Below, in pieces: positions 21,190 to 34,232 of a stretch of 64,000 bases of DNA. The first letter of the stretch is position 1, and every line of letters begins with the position of its first letter. Source of the DNA: Micromussa lordhowensis (Eukaryota > Cnidaria > Anthozoa > Scleractinia > Lobophylliidae); assembly GCA_964020085.1 (NCBI GenBank), contig OZ026603.1:6808046-6872045 (forward strand), given 5' to 3'. A model generated the notes under the pieces. That model had not been told where the DNA came from. It saw only the letters and a program-made list of their open reading frames with translations, and did no database searches. The translations under genes and the position numbers were made by a program.

Positions 21190-22431
21190 GCAAAATGTTG
21201 TGCTAGGTTTGCACTTCAAGGAAATTTTAGTTAAAATATGATGGCATTGGCGCCAGGGTGTTTTTTTTGGCCTTCTTTTTGCAGTAGTTTCCCCTGGTCC
21301 CAACTTTGCAGAATTTCAGAAAACGCGCGCTGGGGGTCCCCTTGGCAAATTTGACATAGCTCGGCTTCACGGGCACTTTAAGAGGCGCGGTTTGCAGCAA
21401 AATGTTTTGCTAGGTTTGCACTTCAAGGCAATCCTAGTTAGAACATGATGGCATTGGCGCCAGGGTGTTTTTTCTGGCCTTCTTTTTGCAGTAGTTTCCC
21501 CTGGTCCCAACTTTGCAGAATTTCAGGAAACGCGCGCTGGGGGTCCCCTTGGCAAATTTGACATAGCTCGGCTTCACGGGCACTTTAAGAGGCGCGGTTT
21601 GCAGCAAAATGTTCTGCTAGGTTGGCACTTTAAGGAAATCTTAGTTAAAACATGATGGCATTGGCGCCAGGGTGTTTTTTCTGGCCTTCTTTTTGCAGTA
21701 GTTTCCCCTGGTCCCAACTTTGCAGAATTTCAGAAAACGCGCGCTGGGGGTCCCCTTGGCAAATTTGACATAGCTCGGCTTCACGGGCACTTTAAGAGGC
21801 GCGGTTTGCAGCAAAATGTTGTGCTAGGTTTGCACTTCAAGGAAATTTTAGTGAAAATATGATGGCATTGGCGCCAGGGTGTTTTTTCTGGCCTTCTTTT
21901 TGCAGTAGTTTCCCCTGGTCCCAACTTTGCAGAATTTCAGAAAACGCGCGCTGGGGGTCCCCTTGGCAAATTTGACATAGCTCGGCTTCACGGGCACTTT
22001 AAGAGGCGCGGTTTGCAGCAAAATGTTTTGCTAGGTTTGCACTTCAAGGCAATCCTAGTTAGAACATGATGGCATTGGCGCCAGGGTGTTTTTTCTGGCC
22101 TTCTTTTTGCAGTAGTTTCCCCTGGTCCCAACTTTGCAGAATTTCAGGAAACGCGCGCTGGGGGTCCCCTTGGCAAATTTGACATAGCTCGGCTTCACGG
22201 GCACTTTAAGAGGCGCGGTTTGCAGCAAAATGTTCTGCTAGGTTGGCACTTTTAGGAAATCCTAGTTAAAACATGATGGCATTGGCGCCAGGGTGTTTTT
22301 TCTGGCCTTATTTTTGCAGTAGTTTCCCCTGGTCTCAACTTTGCAGAATTTCAGAAAACGCGCGCTGGGGATCCCCTTGGCAAATTTGACATAGCTCGGC
22401 TTCACGGGCACTTTAAGAGGCGCGGTTTGCA
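21190..22431 (+). repeat. Tandem three-monomer duplication
   Basis: Markers recur at a shift of 621 = 3 x 207: ATGTTGTGCTAGGTTTGCAC (21196 and 21817), AAAATATGATGG (21233 and 21854), AGGTTTGCACTTCAAGGCAA (21413 and 22034) and TTTCAGGAAACGC (21522 and 22143). Confidence 0.8.
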
Positions 22432-25400
22432 GCAAAATGTTCTGCTAGGTCGGCACTTTAAGGAAATCCTAGTAAGAACATGATGGCATTGGCGCCAGGG
22501 TGTTTTTTCTGGCCTTCTTTTTGCAGTAGTTTCCCCTGGTCCCAACTTTGCAGAATTTCAGAAAACGCGCGCTGGGGGTCCCCTTGGCAAATTTGACATA
22601 GCTCGGCTTCACGGGCACTTTAAGAGGCGCGGTTTGCAGCAAAATGTTCTGCTAGGTTGGTACTTCAAGGAAATCCTAGTTAAAACATTATGGCATTGGC
22701 GCCAGGGTGTTTTTTCTGGCCTTCTTTTTGCAGTAGTTTCCCCTGGTCCCAACTTTGCAGAATTTCAGAAAACGCGCGCTGGGGGTCCCCTTGGCAAATT
22801 TGACATAGCTCGGCTTCACGGGCACTTTAAGAGGCGCGGTTTGCAGCAAAATGTTCTGCTAGGTTGGCACTTTAAGGAAATCCTAGTTAAAACATTATGG
22901 CATTGGCGCCAGGGTGTTTTTTCTGGCCTTCTTTTTGCAGTAGTTTCCCCTGGTCCCAACTTTGCAGAATTTCAGAAAACGCGCGCTGGGGGTCCCCTTG
23001 GCAAATTTGACATAGCTCGGCTTCACGGGCACTTTAAGAGGCGCGGTTTGCAGCAAAATGTTTTGCTAGGTTGGCACTTCAAGGAAATTCTAGTTAGAAG
23101 ATGATGACATTGGCGCCAGGGTGTTTGTTCTGGCCTTCTTTTTGCAGTAGTTTCCCCTGGTCCCAACTTTGCAGAATTTCAGAAAACGCGCGCTGGGGGT
23201 CCCCTTGGCAAATTTGACATAGCTCGGCTTCACGGGCACTTTAAGAGACGCGGTTTGCAGCAAAATGTTCTGCTAGGTCGGCTCTTCAAGGAAATCCTAG
23301 TTAGAACATGATGGCATTGGCGCCAGGGTGTTTTTTCTGGCCTTCTTTTTGCAGTAGTTTCCCCTGGTCCCAACTTTGCAGAATTTCAGAAAACGCGCGC
23401 TGGGGGTCCCCTTGGCAAATTTGACATAGCTCGGCTTCACGGGCACTTTAAGAGGCGCGGTTTGCAGCAAAATGTTCTGCTAGGTTGGCACTTCAAGGAA
23501 ATCTTAGTTAAAACATGATGGCATTGGCGCCAGGGTTTTTTTTCTGGCCTTCTTTTTGCAGTAGTTTCCCCTGGTCCCAACTTTGCAGAATTTCAGAAAA
23601 CGCGCGCTGGGGGTCCCCTTGGCAAATTTGACATAGCTCGGCTTCACGGGCACTTTAAGAGGCGCGGTTTGCAGCAAAATGTTTTGCTAGGTTGGCACTT
23701 GAAGGAAATTCTAGTTAGAACATGATGGCATTGGGGCCAGGGTGTTTTTTCTGGCCTTCTTTTTGCAGTAGTTTCCCCTGGTCTCAACTTTGCAGAATTT
23801 CAGAAAACGCGCGCTGGGGATCCCCTTGGCAAATTTGACATAGCTCGGCTTCACGGGCACTTTAAGAGGCGCGGTTTGCAGCAAAATTGTCTGCCAGGTC
23901 GGCACTTCAAGGAAATCTTAGTTAAAACATGATGGCATTGGCGCCAGGATGTTTTTTCTGGCCTTCTTTTTGCAGTAGTTTCCCCTGGTCCCAACTTTGC
24001 AGAATTTCAGAAAACGCGCGCTGGGGTTCCCCTTGGCAAATTTGACATAGCTCGGCTTCACGGGCACTTTAAGAGGCGCGGTTTGCAGCAAAATGTTTTG
24101 CTAGGTTGGCACTTCAAGGAAATTCTAGTTAGAACATGATGGCATTGGCGCCAGGGTGTTTTTTCTGGCCTTCTTTTTGCAGTAGTTTCCCCTGGTCCCA
24201 ACTTTGCAGAATTTCAGAAAACGCGCGCTGGGGGTCCCCTTGGCAAATTTGACATAGCTCGGCTTCACGGGCACTTTAAGAGGCGCAGTTTGCAGCAAAA
24301 TGTTCTGCTAGGTTGGCACTTGAAGGAAATGTTAGTTAGAACATGATGGCATTGGCGCCAGGGTGTTTTTTCTGGCCTTCTTTTTGCAGTAGTTTCCCCT
24401 GGTCCCAACTTTGCAGAATTTCAGAAAACGCGCGCTGGGGGTCCCCTTGGCAAATTTGACATAGCTCGGCTTCACGGGCACTTTAAGAAGCGCGGTTTGC
24501 AGCAAAATGTTCTGCTAGGTTGGCACTTCAAAAAAACCCTAGTTAGAACATGATGGCATTGGCGCCAAGGTGTTTTTTCTGGCCTTCTTTTTGCAGTAGT
24601 TTCCCCTGGTCCCAACTTTGCAGAATTTCAGAAAACGCGCGCTGGGGGTCCCCTTGGCAAATTTGACATAGCTCGGCTTCACGGGCACTTTAAGAGGCGC
24701 GGTTTGCAGCAAAATGTTCTGCTAGGTCGGCACTTCAAGGAAATCGTAGTTAGAAAATGATGGCATTGGCGCCAGGGTGTTTTTTCTGGCCTTCTTTTTG
24801 CAGTAGTTTCCCCTGGTCCCAACTTTGCAGAATTTCAGAAAACGCGCGCTGGGGGTCCCCTTGGCAAATTTGACATAGCTCGGCTTCACGGGCACTTTAA
24901 GAGGCGCAGTTTGCAGCAAAATGTTCTGCTAGGTTGGCACTTTAAGAAAATGTTAGTTAGAACATGATGGCATTGGCGCCAGGGTGTTTTTTCTGGCCTT
25001 CTTTTTGCAGTAGTTTCCCCTGGTCCCAACTTTGCAGAATTTCAGAAAACGCGCGCTGGGGGTCCCCTTGGCAAATTTGACATAGCTCGGCTTCACGGGC
25101 ACTTTAAGAGGCGCGGTTTGCAGCAAAATGTTCTGCTAGGTTGGCACTTTAAGGAAATCCTAGTTAGAACATGATGGCATTGGCGCCAGGGTGTTTTTTC
25201 TGGCGTTCTTTTTGCAATAGTTTCCCCTGGTCCCAACTTTGCAGAATTTCAGAAAACGCGCGCTGGGGGTCCCCTTGGCAAATTTGACATAGCTCGGGTT
25301 CACGGGCACTTTAAGAGGCGCGGTTTGCAGCAAAATGTTCTGCTAGGTTGGCACTTTAAGGAAATTCTAGTTAGAACATGATGGCATTGGCGCCAGGGTG

Positions 25401-26787
25401 TTTTTTCTGGCCTTCTTTTTGCAGTAGTTTCCCCTGGTCCCAACCTTGCAGAATTTCAGGAAACGCGCGCTGGGGGTCCCCTTGGCAAATTTGACATAGC
25501 TCGGCTTCACGGGCACTTTAAGAGGCGCGGTTTGCAGCAAAATGTTTTGCTAGGTTGGCACTTGAAGGAAATCCTAGTTAAAACATGATGGCATTTGCGC
25601 CAGGGTGTTTTTTCTGGCCTTCTTTTTGCAGTAGTTTCCCCTGGTCCCAACTTTGCAGAATTTCAGAAAACGCGCGCTGGGGGTCCCCTTGGCAAATTTG
25701 ACATAGCTCGGCTTCACGGGCACTTTAAGAGGCGCGGTTTGCAGCAAAATGTTTTGCTAGGTTGGCACTTCAAGGAAATCCTAGTTAGAACATGATGGCA
25801 TTGGCGCCAGGGTGTTTTTTTTGGCCTTCTTTTTGCAGTAGTTTCCCCTGGTCTCAACTTTGCAGAATTTCAGAAAACGCGCGCTGGGGATCCCCTTGGC
25901 AAATTTGACATAGCTCGGCTTCACGGGCACTTTAAGAGGCGCGGTTTGCAGCAAAATGTTCTGCTAGGTCGGCACTTCAAGGAAATTCTAGTTAGAAGAT
26001 GATGGCATTGGCGCCAGGGTGTTTTTTCTGGCCTTCTTTTTGCAGTAGTTTCCCCTGGTCCCAACTTTGCAGAATTTCAGAAAACGCGCGCTGGGGGTCC
26101 CCTTGGCAAATTTGACATAGCTCGGCTTCACGGGCACTTTAAGAGGCGCGGTTTGCAGCAAAATGTTCTGCTAGGTTGGTACTTCAAGGAAATTTTAGTT
26201 AGGACATGATGGCATTGGCGCCAGGGTGTTTTTTCTGGCCTTCTTTTTGCAGTAGTTTCCCCTGGTCCCAACTTTGCAGAATTTCAGGAAACGCGCGCTG
26301 GGGGTCCCCTTGGCAAATTTGACATAGCTCGGCTTCACGGGCACTTTAAGAGGCGCGGTTTGCAGCAAAATGTTTTGCTAGGTTGGCACTTGAAGGAAAT
26401 CCTAGTTAAAACATGATGGCATTGGCGCCAGGGTGTTTTTTCTGGCCTTCTTTTTGCAGTAGTTTCCCCTGGTCCCAACTTTGCAGAATTTCAGAAAACG
26501 CGCGCTGGGGGTCCCCTTGGCAAATTTGACATAGCTCGGCTTCACGGGCACTTTAAGAGGCGCGGTTTGCAGCAAAATGTTTTGCTAGGTTGGCACTTCA
26601 AGGAAATTTTAGTTAGAACATGATTGCATTGGCGCCAGGGTGTTTTTTCTGGCCTTCTTTTTGCAGTAGTTTCCCCTGGTCCCAACTTTGCAGAATTTCA
26701 GAAAACGCGCGCTGGGGGTCCCCTTGGCAAATTTGACATAGCTCGGCTTCACGGGCACTTTAAGAGGCGCGGTTTGCAGCAAAATGT
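22331..26787 (+). repeat. GGTCTCAAC / GGGGATCCCC cassette repeated at 7- and 10-monomer steps
   Basis: The variant GGTCTCAAC followed about 30 bp later by GGGGATCCCC occurs at 22331, 23780 and 25850, spaced 1449 (7 x 207) and 2070 (10 x 207). In each case the next junction reads AGGTCGGCACTT. Within the same region a four-monomer step (828 bp) links TTTCAGGAAACG at 25454 and 26282, followed in both by CTTGAAGGAAATCCTAGTTA. The remaining monomers are ordinary. Confidence 0.7.
22432..23104 (+). repeat. Consecutive near-identical monomers with ACATTATGG
   Basis: Two neighbouring monomers carry AAAACATTATGG (22681 and 22888, 207 bp apart) in place of ACATGATGG. The G-to-T change removes the TGA stop found in this frame of other monomers, so a 156-codon open frame (22634-23104) crosses three monomers. 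It is a by-product of satellite variation and not supported as a gene. Confidence 0.75.
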
Positions 26788-28857
26788 TCTCCTAGGTCGG
26801 CACTTCAAGGAAATTCTAGTTAGAACATGATGGCATTGGCGCCAGGGTGTTTTTTCTGGCCTTCTTTTTGCAGTAGTTTTACCTGGTCCCAACTTTGCAG
26901 AATTTCAGAAAACGCGCGCTGGGGGTTCCCTTGGCAAATTTGACATAGCTCGGCTTCACGGGCACTTTAAGAGGCGCGGTTTGCAGCAAAATGTTCTGCT
27001 AGGTCGGCACTTCAAGGAAATCTTAGTTAGAACATGATGGCATTGGCGCCAGGGTGTTTTTTTCTGGCCTTCTTTTTGCAGTAGTTTCCCCTGGTCCCAA
27101 CTTTGCAGAATTTCAGAAAACGCGCGCTGGGGGTCCCCTTGGCAAATTTGACATAGCTCGGCTTCACGGGCACTTTAAGAGGCGCAGTTTGCAGCAAAAT
27201 GTTCTGCTAGGTTGGCACTTGAAGGAAATTTTAGCTAGAACATGATGGCATTGGCGCCAGGGTGTTTTTTCTGGCCTTCTTTTTGCAGTAGTTTCCCCTG
27301 GTCCCAACTTTGCAGAATTTCAGAAAACGCGCGCTGGGGGTCCCCTTGGCAAATTTGACATAGCTCGGCTTCACGGGCACTTTAAGAGGCGCGGTTTGCA
27401 GCAAAATGTTTTGCTAGGTTGGCACTTCAAGGAAATTTTAGTTAGAACATGATGGCATTGGCGCCAGGGTGTTTTTTCTGGCCTTCTTTTTGCAGTAGTT
27501 TCCCCTGGTCCCAACTTTGCAGAATTTCAGAAAACGCGCGCTGGGGGTCCCCTTGGCAAATTTGACATAGCTCGGCTTCACGGGCACTTTAAGAGGCGCG
27601 GTTTGCAGCAAAATGTTCTGCTAGGTTGGCACTTCAGGGCAATCCTAGTTAAAACATGATGGCATTGGCGCCAGGGTGTTTTTTCTGGCCTTCTTTTTGC
27701 AGTAGTTTTCCCTGGTCCCAACTTTGCAGAATTTCAGAAAACGCGCGCTGGGGGTCCCCTTGGCAAATTTGACATAGCTCGGCTTCACGGGCACTTTAAG
27801 AGGCGCGGTTTGCAGCAAAATGTTTTGCTAGGTTGGCACTTTAAAGAAATTCTAGTTAGAACATGATGGCATTGGCGCCAGGGTGTTTTTTCTGGCCTTC
27901 TTTTTGCAGTAGTTTCCCCTGGTCCCAACTTTGCAGAATTTCAGAAAACGCGCGCTGGGGGTCCCCTTGGCAAATTTGACATAGCTCGGCTTCACGGGCA
28001 CTTTAAGAGGCGCGGTTTGCAGCAAAATGTTGTGCTAGGTTGGCACTTGAAGGAAATCTTAGTTAGAACATGATAGCATTGGCGCCAGGGTGTTTTTTCT
28101 GGCCTTCTTTTTGCAGTAGTTTCCCCTGGTCCCAACTTTGCAGAATTTCAGAAAACGCGCGCTGGGGGTCCCCTTGCCAAAATTGACATAGCTCGGCTTC
28201 ACGGGCACTTTAAGAGGCGCGGTTTGCAGCAAAATGTTCTGCTAGGTTGGCACTTCAAGGAAATCCTAGTTAGAACATGATAGCATTGGCGCCAGGGTGT
28301 TTTTTCTGGCCTTCTTTTTGCAGTAGTTTCCCCTGGTCCCAACTTTGCAGAATTTCAGAAAACGCGCGCTGGGGGTCCCCTTGGCAAATTTGACATAGCT
28401 CGGCTTCACGGGCACTTTAAGAGGCGCGGTTTGCAGCAAAATGTTGTGCTAGGTTGGCACTTTAAGGAAATCCTAGTTAGAACATGATGGCATTGGCGCC
28501 AGGGTGTTTTTTCTGGCCTTCTTTTTGCAGTAGTTTCCATTGGTCCCAACTTTGCAGAATTTCAGAAAACGCGCGCTGGGGGTCCCCTTGGCAAATTTGA
28601 CATAGCTCGGCTTCACGGGCACTTTAAGAGGCGCGGTTTGCAGCAAAATGTTTTGCTAGGTTGGCACTTGAAGGAAATTTTAGTTAGAACATGATGGCAT
28701 TGGCGCCAGGGTGTTTTTTCTGGCCTTCTTTTTGCAGTAGTTTCCCCTGGTCCCAACTTTGCAGAATTTCAGAAAACGCGCGCTGGGGGTCCCCTTGGCA
28801 AATTTGACATAGCTCGGCTTCACGGGCACTTTAAGAGGCGCGGTTTGCAGCAAAATG
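26788..28857 (+). repeat. Ten-monomer step marked by CCTAGGTCGG
   Basis: TTCTCCTAGGTCGGCACTTC occurs near 26788, 28859 and 30101. The first step is 2071, that is 10 x 207 plus one T inserted near 27060. The monomer after the marker has TAGTTTTACCTGG at the first two sites (26874 and 28945). LTR or transposon sequence is absent. Confidence 0.7.
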
Positions 28858-30099
28858 TTCTCCTAGGTCGGCACTTCAAGGAAATCCTAGTTAGAACATG
28901 ATGGCATTGGCGCCAGGGTGTTTTTTCTGGCCTTCTTTTTGCAGTAGTTTTACCTGGTCCCAACTTTGCAGAATTTCAGAAAACGCGCGCTGGGGGTCCC
29001 CTTGGCAAATTTGACATAGCTCGGCTTCACGGGCACTTTAAGAGGCGCGGTTTGCAGCAAAATGTTCTGCTAGGTTGGCACTTCAAGGCAATCCTAGTTA
29101 AAACATGATGGCATTGGCGCCAGGGTGTTTTTTCTGGCCTTCTTTTTGCAGTAGTTTCCCCTGGTCCCAACTTTGCAGAATTTCAGAAAACGCGCGCTGG
29201 GGGTCCCCTTGGCAAATTTGACATAGCTCGGCTTCACGGGCACTTTAAGAGGCGCGGTTTGCAGCAAAATGTTTTGCTAGGTCGGCACTTCAAGGAAATT
29301 CTAGTTAGAACATGATGGCATTGGCGCCAGGGTGTTTTTTCTGGCCTTCTTTTTGCAGTAGTTTCCCCTGGTCCCAACTTTGCAGAATTTCAGAAAACGC
29401 GCGCTGGGGGTCCCCTTGGCAAATTTGACATAGCTCGGCTTCACGGGCACTTTAAGAGGCGCGGTTTGCAGCAAAATGTTCTGCTAGGTCGGCACTTTAA
29501 GGAAATCTTAGTTAAAACATGATGGCATTGGCGCCAGGGTGTTTTTTCTGGCCTTCTTTTTGCAGTAGTTTCCCCTGGTCCCAACTTTGCAGAATTTCAG
29601 AAAACGCGCGCTGGGGGTCCCCTTGGCAAATTTGACATAGCTCGGCTTCACGGGCACTTTAAGAGGCGCGGTTTGCAGCAAAATGTTCTGCTAGGTTTGC
29701 ACTTGAAGGAAATCTTAGTTAGAACATGATGGCATTGGCGCCAGGGTGTTTTTTCTGGCCTTCTTTTTGCAGTAGTTTCCCCTGGTCCCAACTTTGCAGA
29801 ATTTCAGAAAACGCGCGCTGGGGGTCCCCTTGGCAAATTTGACATAGCTCGGCTTCACGGGCACTTTAAGAGGCGCGGTTTCCAGCAAAATGTTTTGCTA
29901 GGTTGGCACTTCAAGGAAATCCTAGTTAGAACATGATGGCATTGGCGCCAGGGTGTTTTTTCTGGCCTTCTTTTTGCAGTAGTTTCCCCTGGTCCCAACT
30001 TTGCAGAATTTCAGAAAACGCGCGCTGGGGGTCCCCTTGGCAAATTTGACATAGCTCGGCTTCACGGGCACTTTAAGAGGCGCGGTTTGCAGCAAAATG
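28858..30099 (+). repeat. Six-monomer higher-order unit, first copy
   Basis: The shift to the next copy is 1242 = 6 x 207. Shared series: CCTAGGTCGG (28862 and 30104), CAAGGCAATCCTAGTTAAAA (29083 and 30325), an AGGTCGGCACTTT monomer (29487 and 30729) and CTTGAAGGAAATCTTAG (29702 and 30944). Confidence 0.7.
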
Positions 30100-31700
30100 T
30101 TCTCCTAGGTCGGCACTTCAAGGAAATCCTAGTTAGAACATGATGGCATTGGCGCCAGGGTGTTTTTTCTGGCCTTCTTTTTGCAGTAGTTTCCCCTGGT
30201 CCCAACTTTGCAGAATTTCAGAAAACGCGCGCTGGGGGTCTCCTTGGCAAATTTGACATAGCTCGGCTTCACGGGCACTTTAAGAGGCGCGGTTTGCAGC
30301 AAAATGTTCTGCTAGGTTGGCACTTCAAGGCAATCCTAGTTAAAACATGATGGCATTGGCGCCAGGGTGTTTTTTCTGGCCTTCTTTTTGCAGTAGTTTC
30401 CCCTGGTCCCAACTTTGCAGAATTTCAGAAAACGCGCGCTGGGGGTCCCCTTGGCAAATTTGACATAGCTCGGCTTCACGGGCACTTTAAGAGGCGCGGT
30501 TTGCAGCAAAATGTTTTGCTAGGTTGGCACTTCAAGGAAATTCTAGTTAGAACATGATGGCATTGGCGCCAGGGTGTTTTTTCTGGCCTTCTTTTTGCAG
30601 TAGTTTCCCCTGGTCCCAACTTTGCAGAATTTCAGAAAACGCGCGCTGGGGGTCCCCTTGGCGAATTTGACATAGCTCGGCTTGACGGGCACTTTAAGAG
30701 GCGCGGTTTGCAGCAAAATGTTCTGCTAGGTCGGCACTTTGAGGAAATCCTAGTTAAAACATGATGGCATTGGCGCCAGGGTGTTTTTTCTGGCCTTCTT
30801 TTTGCAGTAGTTTCCCCTGGTCCCAACTTTGCAGAATTTCAGAAAACGCGCGCTGGGGGTCCCCTTGGCAAATTTGACATAGCTCGGCTTCACGGGCACT
30901 TTAAGAGGCGCGGTTTGCAGCAAAATGTTTTGCTAGGTTGGCACTTGAAGGAAATCTTAGTTAGAACATGATGGCATTGGCGCCAGGGTGTTTTTTCTGG
31001 CCTTCTTTTTGCAGTAGTTTCCCCTGGTCCCAACTTTGCAGAATTTCAGAAAACGCGCGCTGGGGGTCCCCTTGGCAAAATTGACATAGCTCGGCTTCAC
31101 GGGCACTTTAAGAGGCGCGGTTTGCAGCAAAATGTTCTGCTAGGTTGGCACTTCAAGGAAATCCTAGTTAGAACATGATAGCATTGGCGCCAGGGTGTTT
31201 TTTCTGGCCTTCTTTTTGCAGTAGTTTCCCCTGGTCCCAACTTTGCAGAATTTCAGAAAACGCGCGCTGGGGGTCCCCTTGGCAAATTTGACATAGCTCG
31301 GCTTCACGGGCACTTTAAGAGGCGCGGTTTGCAGCAAAATGTTTTGCTAGGTCGGCACTTCAAGGAAATCTTAGTTACAAAATGATGGCATTTGCGCCAG
31401 GGTGTTTTTTCTGGCCTTCTTTTTGCAGTAGTTTCCCCTGGTCCCAACTTTGCAGAATTTCAGAAAACGCGCGCTGGGGGTCCCCTTGGCAAATTTGACA
31501 TAGCTCGGCTTCACGGGCACTTTAAGAGGCGCGCTTTGCAGCAAAATGTTCTGCTAGGTTGGCACTTGAAGGAAATGCTAGTTAAAACATGATGGCATTG
31601 GCGCCAGGGTGTTTTTTCTGGCCTTCTTTTTGCAGTAGTTTCCCCTGGTCCCAACTTTGCAGAATTTCAGAAAACGCGCGCTGGGGGTCCCCTTGGCAAA
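30100..31700 (+). repeat. Six-monomer unit second copy, also the source or copy of 34233-35633
   Basis: The stretch from about 30300 matches 34233 onward at a shift of 3933 = 19 x 207. Markers: CAAGGCAATCCTAGTTAAAA (30325 and 34258), GGCAAAATTGAC (31074 and 35007), GATAGCATTGG or TAATAGCATTGG (near 31177 and 35110), AGGTCGGCACTTCAAGG (near 31350 and 35283) and GCGCGCTTTGCAG (31531 and 35464). Phases 107, 116 and 117 differ in several of the matched monomers. Confidence 0.65.
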
Positions 31701-32639
31701 TTTGACATAGCTCGGCTTCACGGGCACTTTAAGAGGCGCGCTTTGCAGCAAAATGTTTTGCTAGGTTGGCACTTTAAGGAAATTGTAGTTAAAAAATGAT
31801 GGCATTGGCGCCAGGGTGTTTTTTCTGGCGTTCTTTTTGCAGTAGTTTCCCCTGGTCCCAACTTTGCAGAATTTCAGAAAACGCGCGCTGGGGGTCCCCT
31901 TGGCAAATTTGACATAGCTCGGCTTCACGGGCACTTTAAGAGGCGCGGTTTGCAGCAAAATGTTCTGCTAGGTTTGCACTTTAAGGAAATTGTAGTTAGA
32001 ACATGATGGCATTGGCGCCAGGGTGTTTTTTCTGGCCTTCTTTTTGCAGTAGTTTCCCCTGGTCCCAACTTTGCAGAATTTCAGAAAACGCGCGCTGGGG
32101 GTCCCCTTGGCAAATTTGACATAGCTCGGCTTCACGGGCACTTTAAGAGGCGCGGTTTGCAGCAAAATGTTCTGCTAGGTTGGCACTTTAAGGAAATCCT
32201 AGTTTGAATATGATGGCATTGGCGCCAGGGTGTTTTTTCTGGCCTTCTTTTTGCAGTAGTTTCCCCTGGTCCCAACTTTGCAGAATTTCAGAAAACGCGC
32301 GCTGGGGGTCCCCTTGGCAAATTTGACATAGCTCGGCTTCACGGGCACTTTAAGAGGCGCGGTTTGCAGCAAAATGTTCTGCTGGGTTGGCACTTGAAGG
32401 AAATTTTAGTTAGAACATGATGGCATTGGCGCCAGGGTGTTTTTTCTGGCCTTCTTTTTGCAGTAGTTTCCCCTGGTCCCAACTTTGCAGAATTTCAGAA
32501 AACGCGCGCTGGGGGTCCCCTTGGCAAATTTGACATAGCTCGGCTTCACGGGCACTTTAAGAGGCGCGCTTTGCAGCAAAATGTTCTGCTAGGTTGGCAC
32601 TTGAAGGAAATCCTAGTTAGAACATGATGGCATTGGCGC
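31701..32639 (+). repeat. Consensus-type monomers
   Basis: Four to five monomers with no clear distant partner. They include GTTAAAAAATGATGG (31789), CTGGCGTTC (31825) and TTTGAATATGATGG (32204). Confidence 0.65.
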
Positions 32640-34232
32640 CAGGGTGCTTTTTCTGGCCTTCTTTTTGCAGTAGTTTCCCCTGGTCCCAACTTTGCAGAAT
32701 TTCAGAAAACGCGCGCTGGGGGTCCCCTTGGCAAATTTGACATAGCTCGGCTTCACGGGCACTTTAAGAGGCGCGGTTTGCAGCAAAATGTTCTGCTAGG
32801 TTAGCACTTTAAGGAAATTTTAGTTAGAACATGATGGCATTGGCGCCAGGGTGTTTTTTCTGGCCTTCTTTTTGCAGTAGTTTCCCCTGGTCCCAACTTT
32901 GCAGAATTTCAGAAAACGCGCGCTGGGGGTCCCCTTGGCAAATTTGACATAGCTCGGCTTCACGGGCACTTTAAGAGGCGCGGTTTGCAGCAAAATGTTC
33001 TGCTAGGTTGGCACTTGAAGGAAATCCTAGTTAGAACATGATGGCATTGGCGCCAGGGTGCTTTTTCTGGCCTTCTTTTTGCAGTAGTTTCCCCTGGTCC
33101 CAACTTTGCAGAATTTCAGAAAACGCGCGCTGGGGGTCCCCTTGGCAAATTTGACATAGCTCGGCTTCACGGGCACTTTAAGAGGCGCGGTTTGCAGCAA
33201 AATGTTCTGCTAGGTTAGCACTTCAAGGAAATTTTAGTTAAAACATGATGGCATTGGCGCCAGGGTGTTTTTTCTGGCCTTCTTTTTGCAGAAGTTTCCC
33301 CTGGTCCCAACTTTGCAGAATTTCAGAAAACGCGCGCTGGGGGTCCCCTTGGCAAATTTGACATAGCTCGGCTACACGGGCACTTTAAGAGGCGCGGTTT
33401 GCAGCAAAATGTTCTCCTAGGTTGGCACTTTAAAGAAATGCTAGTTAGAACATGATGGCATTGGCGCCAGGGTGTTTTTTCTGGCCTTCTTTTTGCAGTT
33501 GTTTTACCTGGTCCCAACTTTGCAGAATTTCAGAAAACGCGCGCTGGGGGTCCCCTTGGCAAATTTGACATAGCTCGGCTTCACGGGCACTTTAAGAGGC
33601 GCGGTTTGCAGCAAAATGTTCTGCTAGGTTGGCACTTGAAGGAAATCCTAGTTAGAACATGATGGCATTGGCGCCAGGGTGCTTTTTCTGGCCTTCTTTT
33701 TGCAGTAGTTTCCCCTGGTCCCAACTTTGCAGAATTTCAGAAAACGCGCGCTGGGGGTCCCCTTGGCAAATTTGACATAGCTCGGCTTCACGGGCACTTT
33801 AAGAGGCGCGGTTTGCAGCAAAATGTTCTGCTAGGTTAGCACTTCAAGGAAATTTTAGTTAGAACATGATGGCATTGGCGCCAGGGTGTTTTTTCTGGCC
33901 TTCTTTTTGCAGAAGTTTCCCCTGGTCCCAACTTTGCAGAATTTCAGAAAACGCGCGCTGGGGGTCCCCTTGGCAAATTTGACATAGCTCGGCTACACGG
34001 GCACTTTAAGAGGCGCGGTTTGCAGCAAAATGTTCTCCTAGGTTGGCACTTCAAAGAAATCCTAGTTAGAACATGATGGCATTGGCGCCAGGGTGTTTTT
34101 TCTGGCCTTCTTTTTGCAGTTGTTTTACCTGGTCCCAACTTTGCAGAATTTCAGAAAACGCGCGCTGGGGGTCCCCTTGGCAAATTTGACATAGCTCGGC
34201 TTCACGGGCACTTTAAGAGGCGCGGTTTGCAG
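32640..34232 (+). repeat. Two- and three-monomer duplications marked by GGGTGCTTTTTCTGG
   Basis: The marker C replacing T occurs at 32647, 33061 and 33682. The steps are 414 (2 monomers) and 621 (3 monomers). The longer duplication also carries TGCAGAAGTTTCC (33287 and 33908), CGGCTACACGG (33369 and 33990), TTCTCCTAGG (33412 and 34033) and GCAGTTGTTTTACC (33495 and 34116). Phase 107 differs between the two copies of the monomer near 33431 and 34052 (T against C). Confidence 0.8.

Noticed and set aside
22634..23104. 156-codon plus-strand open frame
   Set aside because: It is three satellite monomers read through because TGA became TTA-type in two of them. It has no start context or domain and no similarity beyond the repeat itself.
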